Assembly: GCF_003260275.1 (NCBI RefSeq)
Contig: NZ_QJHB01000004.1
Span: 62,001-126,000, forward strand
DNA: 64,000 nt
DNA from: Homoserinimonas sp. OAct 916
Lineage (GTDB): Bacteria > Actinomycetota > Actinomycetes > Actinomycetales > Microbacteriaceae
Reading direction: 5' to 3'
In this document: positions 16,803-25,114 of the stretch, in pieces
Numbering within the stretch: position 1 is the stretch's first letter
Layout of the letters: each line of letters starts with the position of its first letter
The notes under the pieces: generated by a model
The model's input: only the letters and a program-made list of their open reading frames with translations
The model's database searches: none
What the model was told of the DNA's origin: nothing
Program-made: the position numbers and the translations under genes

Positions 16803-19800
16803 CCGTCAAGATCGTGCACCGCCCCGCCCGGATCACCCAGCCGGCGCCGCCTGCTGAGACGCTGACGGTTTCTCCCCCGCCGGCGATGGCGGATGCCCCG
16901 GTCGGCGGCTTTCCGATCCAGACCCTGCTTCCGGTGCTCGGTGCGTTGAGCTCCATCACCATGATGCTCGTGCTGCGCGGAAACCCCGTGATGGTCGTGG
17001 TCGGCGCGATGATCCTGGTGGTCGCCCTCGTCTCGGGTGTCGGTATGGCGATCAGTCAGCGCGGAGGCGCGGCGCGCACGCGGAGGACCAGCCGCGAGCG
17101 CTACCTCGACTACCTGGAGAAGCTCCGTGGCGAACTTCGTCGCAAGGCGGTCGCCAGCCGGGAACAGGCGTTGCTGCTCGACCCGGCGCCGACCGCACTC
17201 GCCGAACTGATCACCGATCCGGCCCGGCTCTGGGAACGGCGACGCAGCCACGCCGACTTTCTGCGGGTGCGTGTCGGCACGGGTGATGTGACGCGCTTTC
17301 CGATGATTGTTCCGGAAGAGACCAACCCGGTGCAACCGTTCGATCCGATCATGCAGGTGGAAGTCGAAATGCTGGCCCGGCATTATGCGACGGTGCAGCA
17401 GATGCCCGTGACGGTGTCCCTTGACAAGGCCGCGCACGTGGCGGTGATCGGCGACCGGGCCGACGTGCTCGACGCCGCTCGGGCCATGATCGTGCAGGTG
17501 GCGAGCCTGCACTCACCCGAAGACGTGCAGATCGCGGCGGCGTTCGGGGAGCAATCCGCAGCCGAATGGGCGGGCCTCGACCTGCTGCCGCATGTCCTCA
17601 TGAGCGACTTCTACGACGGCCCGGTGCAGGCCAGGCGCGTGGCTCCCTCGACCGAGGATCTCGCGCGCATTCTGGCCGGTGAACTCGGCGAGCGCGCGCA
17701 GACCGCGGCCACCGCCAAGCGCTCCAACGGGCGTGCCGCGTCGGCCAACAACCCGCGCTTGATTGTCGTGCTCGACGACTGGGGCCAGGTGGCGTCGGAG
17801 CTGCCGATTCCGGATGCCGACCTCAGCCTCGCGGAGCTGCAGGTGACAGTCATCCATCTGCTCAGTGACCGGCTGCACGAACCCTCAGAGGTGACGGTGC
17901 GTATTCTCGCCTCCGGCGGCACCGCCGTGGTGGCCGACAATCGCAATACCGACGCAATGAACGAAAGCGGCCTCCACGAACCGGTCACTGCGGTCATCGA
18001 CCGCGTGCCGACGGACGTCTTCGTCGGGGTGGCACGCGCCCTCACCTCACTGCGGCTTTCGGTGGCCGGCCGGCAGGAGGTGGAGGCGTCCCGATCGACG
18101 AGCGTCACCGAGCTGCTCGGCATCAACGACCTCTCCGGGATCAGCGCCGACCAGCTGTGGAAGCCCCGGTCGCCGCGTGACTTTCTTCGGGTGCCGATCG
18201 GCCTCGACGACTACGGTGCTCCGCTGCTGCTCGACCTCAAGGAGTCGGCGCAACTGGGAATGGGGCCGCACGGCATCTGCATCGGCGCGACCGGCAGCGG
18301 CAAGTCGGAGATGCTGCGCACCCTGATCCTCGGCCTGGCGCTCTCACACTCGACCGACGACCTCAGCATGGTGCTGGTGGACTACAAGGGGGGCGCAGCG
18401 TTCGCGCCGTTCGCCGGCCTGCCCCACGTGGCCGGGCTGATCGACAACCTGGCCGATGACCCCCAACTGACCGAGCGGGCGCGCAGCAGCATCGCCGGCG
18501 AGGTGGTGCGTCGCCAGGAGATGCTGCGCGACGCCGAGAACTCCCCCTCGATCTCCCACTATCGCGAACTGCGCGAGCAGCGCCCGGACTGGCCGCCGAT
18601 GCCGCACCTGCTCGTGGTGATCGACGAGTTCGGAGAACTGCTGACCGCCGAACCCGACTTCGTCGACCTGCTGCTGACGATCGGGCGCATCGGCCGCTCC
18701 ATCGGCGTGCATCTGCTGCTGTCGAGCCAGCGCATCGAGGCCGGCAAGCTGCGGGGGCTCGACACCTACCTGTCGTACCGGCTCGGGTTGCGCACATTCT
18801 CCGAATCAGAGAGTTCGGTGGTGCTCGACACCCCCGACGCGTTCCACCTGCCCGCCATCCCCGGGTACGGCTTTCTCAAAGTGGACACCTCCGTCTACAA
18901 ACGCTTTCGCGCCGGTTACGTCTCGGGCCCCGTTCCGGGCGAACTGACCGCAGCACAACCCACCGACGAGGACGAGGAGCCTGCCGGTCCGATGCTGCTC
19001 CCGGTCTACAACGGGATCAACCGGGCAGAGGACGAGGGCGCCGAGACCGGCGAAACAGAACTGACGAGGCCCTCGGTCGGGCGTGCACTGATCGATGAAG
19101 CGGTCGACCGCATCCGGGTGGGTGTCGACGGAACGACCCCCATCTGGTTGCCCCCACTGCCCGCACAGCTCACGCTCGGCCGGGTGCTGAACAGCCGAAA
19201 ACTGAAGGGTCGAGAATCGGGCGGGCCGTCAACCCCCGGATCCGCCAGCCCGGCCACCCAGACCAACGCCCAGACGAGCGCCCAGAACGCGCTGCGGATC
19301 CCGATCGGCCTCCTCGACGACCCGATCCGCCAACGCCAGGAGCCGTGGCTGCTCGACCTCAGCGTCGGCGGCGGTCACGCCACCATCACCGGTGCCCCCG
19401 AATCGGGCCGCTCCACCTTTCTTCGAACGCTTGCGGCATCCGTCGCCCTCACCCACACGCCACGCCAGGTCACCATGTACGGCATGGACCTCACCGGCGG
19501 TGGGCTTCGACGAATCGAGGGTTTTCCGCATGTGGGTGGCGTTGCCACCCGGGCCAACCCGGACCGTCTGCAGCGGCTGCTCGAAGAGTTGCACGGCATG
19601 CTCGCCGTGCGAGAGGCAGTGTTTCGTGACCACTCGCTCGACTCGGTGCAGGCGTTGCGTCGCGCGCACGAGCAGGGCAGGATCCCGCAGCTGATCTCGG
19701 CCGACGTCATTCTGCTCGTCGACGGGCTCGGCTCGCTGCGCGCCGACTTCGAACATCTGGAAGAGCCGCTGGCCGACCTTCTCCAGCGAGGCGGAAGCTT

Positions 19801-20950
19801 CGGCGTTCACGTGGTGCTCACCCTCGGCCGGTGGAACGAACTGCGCATGAACCTGCAGAACCTGATCGGCACGCGGATCGAACTGCGCCTCGGCGACCCG
19901 GGCGACTCGCAGGTGAGCCGCAAGCTCTCGGGCACGCTGAAGATCGACCAGCCCGGGCGAGCGCTGACCGACGCGAGCCTGCTCGGCCAGATCGCCCTGC
20001 CCGTCATGGACGAAACCGACGACGACCAGGTCGGCGACGCCCTGGAAGCTCTCGCGAAACGGAGCGCTGCAAGCTGGGAGGGGCCGTCTGCGGCTCCGAT
20101 CCGATTGCTGCCCGAATCATTTTCCGGCGACGAACTACCCGATGCCCTGGATGAGCCCGAACGCATTCCGTTCGGGCTGCGCCAAGACACCATGGAGCCC
20201 GCGTTTCTCGAGATCACCGATCGCGACCAGCACCTTCTGGTGCTCGGGGACACCCGAGCCGGCAAGAGCACCCTTCTGCGCGGGCTGGTGCGCGGCCTCG
20301 TCGACCGGCACACGGCCGACGAACTGGTGATAGCGCTGATGGACCTGCGCGGCGACCTGGTCGACGAGGTGCCCGACGACTACCTGGGCGGGCACGCCTC
20401 GTCGAGCCGGGAGGCCAGGGCCCTCGCCCAGGCGATCGCCGATGAGTTGGAGAAGCGGCAGGACAGCGGAGCCGCGAAGGGGGAGGGGCCGCGCATCGTC
20501 GTGGTCATCGACGACTACGACATTCTCGCCTCGGGCGGAACGGAGCCCCTGCAGCCGCTGCTCGCCTACCTGCCGTCGGCCAGGGACCTGCGCCTGAACG
20601 TGATCGTGACTCGACCGGTCGCCGGTGCCGCCCGGGCGATGTACGACCTGGCGTTGCAGACGATTCGCGACACCGGGGGGTCGACCCTGGTGATGTCGGG
20701 GGAACGCTCCGAGGGACAATTGTTGCCGCGACTGTACGCCGAGCAGATGGTGGCCGGCCGGGGCCGATTCGTGCGCCGCGGGGAACGCCCACGGCTCATT
20801 CAGGTCGCCCATTTCACGCCGGTCGAGCCGTTGGGCGCACGCGCTGCCCCCGCGGTTGCGGCTCCACAGGCTGCCGCCCCCCAGGTCGCAGAACCCGGAA
20901 GCGCGGAATCGTCACCGCCACCCCTGCAGGAGGAAACCTTTGCCCCGTGA
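16799..20950 (+). CDS. eccC: Type VII secretion FtsK/SpoIIIE ATPase EccC
   Basis: The 1383-residue protein has two N-terminal membrane helices (about 40-85), the DUF domain, then three FtsK-like ATPase modules. Walker A motifs: GATGSGKSEML near 497 (intact), GAPESGRSTFL near 864 (Lys replaced by Arg), GDTRAGKSTLL near 1150 (intact). Walker B: HLLVVIDEFGEL, VILLVDGLGS and RIVVVIDDYD. It is a single chain, like EccC of ESX-2/3/5, not split like ESX-1. EccC binds substrate C-terminal signals and energises export. A GTG start at 16799 (GGGAG upstream) overlaps the previous stop; the longer open frame from 16376 is antisense-like and not used. The C-terminus has an Ala/Pro tail. Confidence 0.93.
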   Translation: MTVKIVHRPARITQPAPPAETLTVSPPPAMADAPVGGFPIQTLLPVLGALSSITMMLVLRGNPVMVVVGAMILVVALVSGVGMAISQRGGAARTRRTSRERYLDYLEKLRGELRRKAVASREQALLLDPAPTALAELITDPARLWERRRSHADFLRVRVGTGDVTRFPMIVPEETNPVQPFDPIMQVEVEMLARHYATVQQMPVTVSLDKAAHVAVIGDRADVLDAARAMIVQVASLHSPEDVQIAAAFGEQSAAEWAGLDLLPHVLMSDFYDGPVQARRVAPSTEDLARILAGELGERAQTAATAKRSNGRAASANNPRLIVVLDDWGQVASELPIPDADLSLAELQVTVIHLLSDRLHEPSEVTVRILASGGTAVVADNRNTDAMNESGLHEPVTAVIDRVPTDVFVGVARALTSLRLSVAGRQEVEASRSTSVTELLGINDLSGISADQLWKPRSPRDFLRVPIGLDDYGAPLLLDLKESAQLGMGPHGICIGATGSGKSEMLRTLILGLALSHSTDDLSMVLVDYKGGAAFAPFAGLPHVAGLIDNLADDPQLTERARSSIAGEVVRRQEMLRDAENSPSISHYRELREQRPDWPPMPHLLVVIDEFGELLTAEPDFVDLLLTIGRIGRSIGVHLLLSSQRIEAGKLRGLDTYLSYRLGLRTFSESESSVVLDTPDAFHLPAIPGYGFLKVDTSVYKRFRAGYVSGPVPGELTAAQPTDEDEEPAGPMLLPVYNGINRAEDEGAETGETELTRPSVGRALIDEAVDRIRVGVDGTTPIWLPPLPAQLTLGRVLNSRKLKGRESGGPSTPGSASPATQTNAQTSAQNALRIPIGLLDDPIRQRQEPWLLDLSVGGGHATITGAPESGRSTFLRTLAASVALTHTPRQVTMYGMDLTGGGLRRIEGFPHVGGVATRANPDRLQRLLEELHGMLAVREAVFRDHSLDSVQALRRAHEQGRIPQLISADVILLVDGLGSLRADFEHLEEPLADLLQRGGSFGVHVVLTLGRWNELRMNLQNLIGTRIELRLGDPGDSQVSRKLSGTLKIDQPGRALTDASLLGQIALPVMDETDDDQVGDALEALAKRSAASWEGPSAAPIRLLPESFSGDELPDALDEPERIPFGLRQDTMEPAFLEITDRDQHLLVLGDTRAGKSTLLRGLVRGLVDRHTADELVIALMDLRGDLVDEVPDDYLGGHASSSREARALAQAIADELEKRQDSGAAKGEGPRIVVVIDDYDILASGGTEPLQPLLAYLPSARDLRLNVIVTRPVAGAARAMYDLALQTIRDTGGSTLVMSGERSEGQLLPRLYAEQMVAGRGRFVRRGERPRLIQVAHFTPVEPLGARAAPAVAAPQAAAPQVAEPGSAESSPPPLQEETFAP

Positions 20951-21290
20951 TGCGACCATCCTGTCGGCGGTCGAGGTGACGATCGTGCCGATTCTCGAGG
21001 CGGCGGCACAGGTCGCCGCCGACCTGCACGTTCGCACCCTGTTCGACCGGGCCGTGTTGCAACTGGTGGATGCGGCCGGCGACCCGGTGTTGAGTATTCA
21101 GAACTCGACGCTGGTGCCGAGAGCCGCCGAGGTGGCACGCCTGTTGCCGAGCGCCCCACCTGTGGCCGAGCCGATCTGGTTCACCGAGGCGCTGCTGCCG
21201 TGGGGCGACGCCGGGGAGAGGGGCAAACGCATCCTCTATCAGCTTGCCCAGAGCCTGGACGCCGCGCTCGTGATCGAAGACGCCAGCTGA
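20940..21290 (+). CDS. Small type VII cluster protein of unknown function
   Basis: The 116-residue protein is best started at TTG 20940, because a strong AGGAGG lies six bases upstream, inside the end of eccC. It reads LPRDATILSAVEVTIVPILEA, a mixed alpha/beta soluble protein without membrane segments. It is the last plus-strand gene before the convergent PP2C. No family is recognised. Tight coupling to eccC suggests a role in the secretion apparatus. Confidence 0.6.
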   Translation: MPRDATILSAVEVTIVPILEAAAQVAADLHVRTLFDRAVLQLVDAAGDPVLSIQNSTLVPRAAEVARLLPSAPPVAEPIWFTEALLPWGDAGERGKRILYQLAQSLDAALVIEDAS

Positions 21291-21305
21291 GGTGAACGAC
21301 CGGGG

Positions 21306-22241
21306 TCAGGCGCAGTTCGCCTCGGACGCGAAGGAGTTCGACGCCGCACCGAGAACCGACGCCGGCTCGCCGATGATGTCGAGGCTGCCGTAGGTCTCGA
21401 GAACCGGTTCGGCCCCGCCGCCCAGCACATCGACGACGATCAGCGACACGTTGTCGCGGCCGCCATTCTCGAGCGCGCGCCGCAGCAACAGGTTCGCGGT
21501 CTGCTTCGCCCGGTAGCCGAGCCCCAACCCGACGCCGATGCCGTTGCCGCCGAGTTCGTTGCTCAACCCGTCGGAGCAGACCAGCAGCCGCTCCCCATTG
21601 ACGACCGGGTGCAACCAGAAGTCGGCCGGATTGTCGCTCGAGCCGCCCGAACCGATGGCGCGGGTGATCACGTTCCTGTAGCCGAAGGTGTGCACATTCT
21701 CGGGGGCGAGCGTTCCACTGTCGAGCATCTCCTGCACGAGGGAATGGTCGGTCGTGAGCTGCTCGAACTCGCTCCCGAGCAGGCGGTACACGCGGGAGTC
21801 GCCGATGTTGAGCACCAGCCAGTGCGGCTGGCCCTCGTGCTCGATCTGCACGACACCGGTGAGAGTGGATCCGGCGCCGCGGGCGGCGGTGGCGGCGATG
21901 GCCTGCACGGCGCTGTGGGCGCGGTCGAGCGCATCAGCGACATCGGCCACCTGGAGTTCTCGGCCGACCAGCGCGCGGAACTCGGCGATGACCGCGGCGC
22001 TCGCGCGGTCGCCGGCGTCGTGGCCCCCCATGCCGTCGGCGACAAGGAACACCGGCCATTTCGCCAACACGGAATCCTCGTTCACGGCACGCTTCAGGCC
22101 CACGTCGGTGCGGGTGGCGCTGGTGATCTGAACGCCGTTGGGGGCGAAACCGGATGCGCGACCGGATGTACGACCGGATGCGCGATCAACGACCGCGGCC
22201 CCGGCGCCGGTGTGGCCGGTCGTTCGAGATGAGTTCGCCAT
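21306..22241 (-). CDS. PP2C family Ser/Thr protein phosphatase
   Basis: The 311-residue protein has a short variable N-terminus and a full PP2C (PPM) domain: RTDVGLKRAVNEDSVL, VADGMGGHDAGD (metal-binding Asp near 69), NIGDSRVY, SDGLSNEL (second metal Asp) and RDNVSLIVVD (third). All three motifs needed for the two-metal centre are present. It has no transmembrane helix, so it is cytoplasmic. It should reverse phosphorylation by the PknB-like kinase at 37.2 kb. It ends 15 bases from the convergent type VII gene, and an ancestral duplicate is the truncated copy at 23542-23919. Confidence 0.92.
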   Translation of the reverse strand: MANSSRTTGHTGAGAAVVDRASGRTSGRASGFAPNGVQITSATRTDVGLKRAVNEDSVLAKWPVFLVADGMGGHDAGDRASAAVIAEFRALVGRELQVADVADALDRAHSAVQAIAATAARGAGSTLTGVVQIEHEGQPHWLVLNIGDSRVYRLLGSEFEQLTTDHSLVQEMLDSGTLAPENVHTFGYRNVITRAIGSGGSSDNPADFWLHPVVNGERLLVCSDGLSNELGGNGIGVGLGLGYRAKQTANLLLRRALENGGRDNVSLIVVDVLGGGAEPVLETYGSLDIIGEPASVLGAASNSFASEANCA

Positions 22242-22340
22242 CGAATTGCCTCTTCTTGCGTGTGCAGTCGCCGTGCGGCGGGATTCTGCACGGCTGAAGT
22301 TGTGGGCAGCTGAGCCCCCTGATCACATTACTGAATACGC

Positions 22341-22393
22341 CTTGAGTTTTTCTGTACCCAAAAGGCGGGTAGTGGTACCTTACCCGCTCAAAG
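22341..22393. repeat. Nested inverted repeat upstream of the PP2C gene
   Basis: GCGGGTA (22365-22371) and TACCCGC (22381-22387) form a 7-bp perfect stem with a 9-base loop, flanked by near-complementary CTTGAG and CTCAAAG. It lies in the 199-base gap between the PP2C gene and the 72-residue gene. It may be an operator or attenuator; there is no U run. Confidence 0.4.
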
Positions 22394-22440
22394 TTCATCC
22401 GCGCCTGCCGCGGCTGCGGCTGCACGCGGCGCGGATGCGC

Positions 22441-22659
22441 TCAGCCGCAGGCGCCCCACAGGCCGAGATCGGATGCCGCGGCCTCGGCTTCGGCTGCCCT
22501 CAACAGCGGGTAGTAGGCGTCGTTCGGCGCGATGTTCAGTGACTCAGCCGATCCGAGTTCGTGCACGGCGAAGTAGCCCAGCACCCCGACCAGGATGACG
22601 ACCATCAGCACTCGTGGCCCACGACTCTTTGCCCGCTGCATCGTCTCAGCGTATGGCAT
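22441..22659 (-). CDS. Small membrane protein with nuclease-like C-terminal tail
   Basis: The 72-residue protein has a basic N-terminus (QRAKSRGPR), one transmembrane helix (about 16-35) and a C-terminal segment, YYPLLRAAEAEAAASDLGLW followed by GACG. That tail looks like the last helix of staphylococcal-nuclease-like proteins (A..EA....GLW..C), without the catalytic domain. It may be the remnant of a secreted nuclease or a small protein keeping only this structural cap. It lies 85 bases below the Thr-repeat gene, so it could be part of the same operon. Confidence 0.5.
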   Translation of the reverse strand: MPYAETMQRAKSRGPRVLMVVILVGVLGYFAVHELGSAESLNIAPNDAYYPLLRAAEAEAAASDLGLWGACG

Positions 22660-22744
22660 CGGTGACGGCCCGCTTCCGCAGACCCCGGTGCGGCTCCGCC
22701 GACACGGGTCGAGCCCGTTGGGATGCGTCGCACCAGGCGGCGCG

Positions 22745-23545
22745 TCAGGCGGCGAAAGCGAGGATCAACCAGATCGCCACGGCCGCGGCAGAGGCCACGA
22801 GAATTGTGCTGAGTACCACAGCCGCCAGCACCCCGCACCCGCGGCGGCGCCCTCGTTTCTCGGCCCCGGCCCGCAGTTGTTCAGCGGGTGCCGGCAAGGT
22901 GCTCGAGGTGATCGGCACCTCGACCCGGTCAACCGAGGCCCGCTCCGCGTTGCGACGCGGCTGCGCCTGTTTGGCGCCGCTGACGACGTCGGGCGCCTCG
23001 TAGACGCGCCCTCCCGAGATCAATCCCTGCGGGGGGCCGGCGACTGTCGCCCCTCTCCCCCACCCGGGCTGCGCCGGACGGCCGCGCCGGTCGACGATCA
23101 TCGTTTCGTCGTCGAGGTCAGATCGTGGAGGGTCGGGCCGCGACACATCGGCGGGATTTTTGCGGGAGACGACGCGGGTGGCGTCATCTTCGGGCGCCGC
23201 GGGCGCGACTGATTGCACGGAATCGTCGCGACGTGGCTTTCGGGCAACGATGCGGGTCTGGTCGTCGTCAGGCGATTGCGGTGCCCCGATCTCGGATGGG
23301 TAACCGTCGACGTCTGGGTGGGGAGCGGGCGCGACCGCACGCGGCCTGCGCACCACGATGCGCGTGGGTTCGTCGTCGTACTCCTCGGCAGATTCACGGC
23401 TCGCAGTATCCACATCACTACCGGTGCCCGTGTCCGTGCGGCGATTCACCAGCACCGTGTCGGCGTCTGTCTCCGACTCGTCGCACGCGTGCAGCGTGGA
23501 ATCCGCATCCGGACGGTCAGCGGGGTCGGTCGCATCTGAATTCAT
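22745..23545 (-). CDS. Single-pass membrane protein with five repeated Thr phospho-motifs
   Basis: The 266-residue protein has a long, disordered, acidic/basic N-terminal part and one C-terminal transmembrane helix (about 236-262). Five related motifs occur at regular spacing: DADTVLVNRR (Thr30), DEPTRIVVRR (Thr61), DDQTRIVARK (Thr97), DDATRVVSRK (Thr123) and DDETMIVDRR (Thr148). Each has acidic residues before the Thr and hydrophobic residues at +2/+3, then basic ones, which fits PknB-type substrates and FHA ligands. The start at 23545 overlaps the truncated PP2C stop by ATGA. The protein may be a scaffold phosphorylated by the nearby kinase. Confidence 0.7.
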   Translation of the reverse strand: MNSDATDPADRPDADSTLHACDESETDADTVLVNRRTDTGTGSDVDTASRESAEEYDDEPTRIVVRRPRAVAPAPHPDVDGYPSEIGAPQSPDDDQTRIVARKPRRDDSVQSVAPAAPEDDATRVVSRKNPADVSRPDPPRSDLDDETMIVDRRGRPAQPGWGRGATVAGPPQGLISGGRVYEAPDVVSGAKQAQPRRNAERASVDRVEVPITSSTLPAPAEQLRAGAEKRGRRRGCGVLAAVVLSTILVASAAAVAIWLILAFAA

Positions 23546-23919
23546 GGGTTCTGCCCCACCAGCGTTCGAAACGCCGCAATCGCCGCGGCACCGGCCACAT
23601 CTCCGACATCGTGACCGCCCGCATCTCCGGCATCGTGACGGCCCATACCGTCGGCCATCAGGAACACCGGCCACTCGGCCAGCAGGGAGTCCTCATTCAC
23701 GGCGCGCTTCAGGCCCACGTCGGTGCGTGTTCCACAGGTCACGCGCACCCGGGGCGCGGTCGCATCGAGTTCGGGCGCTGCTGGTTCGGGCGCTGGTGGT
23801 TCGGGCGCTGGTGGTTCGGGCGGCACCGGTCCAGGCGACACAGGTTCAGGCGACACAGGTTCAGGCGACACAGGTTCAGGCGACACCGGTTCAGGGACCA
23901 TCGGGAGCTCGGCGGTCAT
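23542..23919 (-). pseudogene. Truncated PP2C phosphatase with Pro-Glu repeats
   Basis: The frame of 125 residues starts MTAELPMVPEPVS and has a PEPVS/PEPPA repeat region encoded by 15-bp DNA repeats (about 23757-23890). The beginning of a PP2C domain follows: RTDVGLKRAVNEDSLLAEWP, then MADGMGRHDAGD, and it stops after about 60 domain residues. Compared with the full PP2C at 21306-22241, the DGMGG Gly is Arg, HDAGD is duplicated, and the SDG and RDN motifs are absent, so it cannot be an active phosphatase. It overlaps both neighbours by ATGA, so it is still translated in frame with the operon. It is either a decaying duplicate or a small phosphatase-derived regulator. Confidence 0.7.
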
Positions 23920-25037
23920 GCCCGGAAGATCCGCGTCGGAAGTTCGCCCAGCACGAACCTCTCGCCGAGCGCGAAAGGCGAGCCGGGCACCAGTTCTGTC
24001 TCGATCCCGCCAGCATCGACGATGATGACCCCGTTGGTGGAGTCGAGGTCGGTGATCATCCACCGGCCGTCATCGAGCGCGATTCGGGCATGCACCTTGG
24101 ACACGGTCTTGCCTGTGTCTCGAACAGCAACCAATTGGGCGTTCGGATGGTTCGGGTCAGCGATCGGGTTGCGCCCCAGCACCACCACGTCGCGGGTCAG
24201 CTCAACGGTTTGGCCCTGCGCGGTCTCGATCGTCCATTGCGGCCGGAGCTGACGATTGACGATCACCGTCTCGTCGTGGTCGACGGCCGGCTGCTGGGCT
24301 CCGGTGATGATCGTGTCACCATCGAGCGGATACTCAAACGTCGAGGGGTTCTCGGTCACGGTGGTCTGCTTGGCGAGCTGGGCTGGTGGGGCGAGCTGGT
24401 CTGGTGGACTCACGGATGCCGCAGGAGTCACCGGTGCCGGAGCAGCGAAAGTGCCAGGAATGGCAGCACGGGTTCCGGGCACGTGGTCGATGGGCGGCCG
24501 TGAAGATGGTGTGACCGAAGAATGGGACAAAGCAGCCGGCAGCCCGTGATTCGCAGGCCGCTGGTGGGCAGAGTCCGGTGATTCGAAGTGCTGCGGCGTG
24601 ATCGGGTTCCACGGGGTTGGGGCTCCGTGACCGTTCGACGCGAACTGCGACGAGGTGCCGCCGGCGCGCTCCGCACCGAAGCCGAGCACAAGCGCCCAGA
24701 TCAGGGGGAGGAAGATCGCGAGCACGGTGGACCCGGCTCCCCTGCCCAGCTGACGGTTGATCTGATGGGTGGCCACGTAGAAGAAAACCAGCGCGACAAT
24801 ATTGATGACCGGAAAGAACATCGCGATCACCCACAACGCGGAAACACCGCCCAACTGGTAGATGACGACGATGTTGAGTATCGGAACCCACGCCTTCCAA
24901 CCCTCGTCGCCGAGCTTCTGGAAGATCTTCGCGAGGGCGATCGAGAACACCACCCAGAAGCCCACACCGATCACGACGGCGAGGGCAATCGTTGCGCTGC
25001 TCAGGCCGTTCGCCCCGATGGTGCCACTACCGTCCAT
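23916..25037 (-). CDS. DUF5684-FHA membrane protein
   Basis: The 373-residue protein has an N-terminal domain with three to four helices (about 15-135), containing GDEGWKAWVPILNIVVIYQL, the DUF5684 signature region. A Pro-rich disordered linker holds two Thr motifs (LDGDTIITG and DHDETVIVNR), and a C-terminal FHA domain (about 275-370) shows VVLGRNP, KTVSKVHARI and LDSTNGV. The start at 25037 is chosen because the frame upstream is antisense-like; no strong ribosome site is seen. It overlaps the truncated PP2C by ATGA. It probably binds phosphothreonine in itself or in the Thr-repeat protein and recruits partners to the membrane. Confidence 0.8.
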   Translation of the reverse strand: MDGSGTIGANGLSSATIALAVVIGVGFWVVFSIALAKIFQKLGDEGWKAWVPILNIVVIYQLGGVSALWVIAMFFPVINIVALVFFYVATHQINRQLGRGAGSTVLAIFLPLIWALVLGFGAERAGGTSSQFASNGHGAPTPWNPITPQHFESPDSAHQRPANHGLPAALSHSSVTPSSRPPIDHVPGTRAAIPGTFAAPAPVTPAASVSPPDQLAPPAQLAKQTTVTENPSTFEYPLDGDTIITGAQQPAVDHDETVIVNRQLRPQWTIETAQGQTVELTRDVVVLGRNPIADPNHPNAQLVAVRDTGKTVSKVHARIALDDGRWMITDLDSTNGVIIVDAGGIETELVPGSPFALGERFVLGELPTRIFRA

Positions 25038-25114
25038 GGTGTCTGCGTGCCGTTTTGAGACGGGCACTCCCCTTCTGAAGTCGTCGAGACCGCCGGCCTC
25101 GAGCTGAAAACACT

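Noticed and set aside
23757-23890. Mobile insertion in the truncated PP2C
   Set aside because: The 15-bp repeats are best explained as slippage encoding PEPVS repeats; no terminal repeats are seen.
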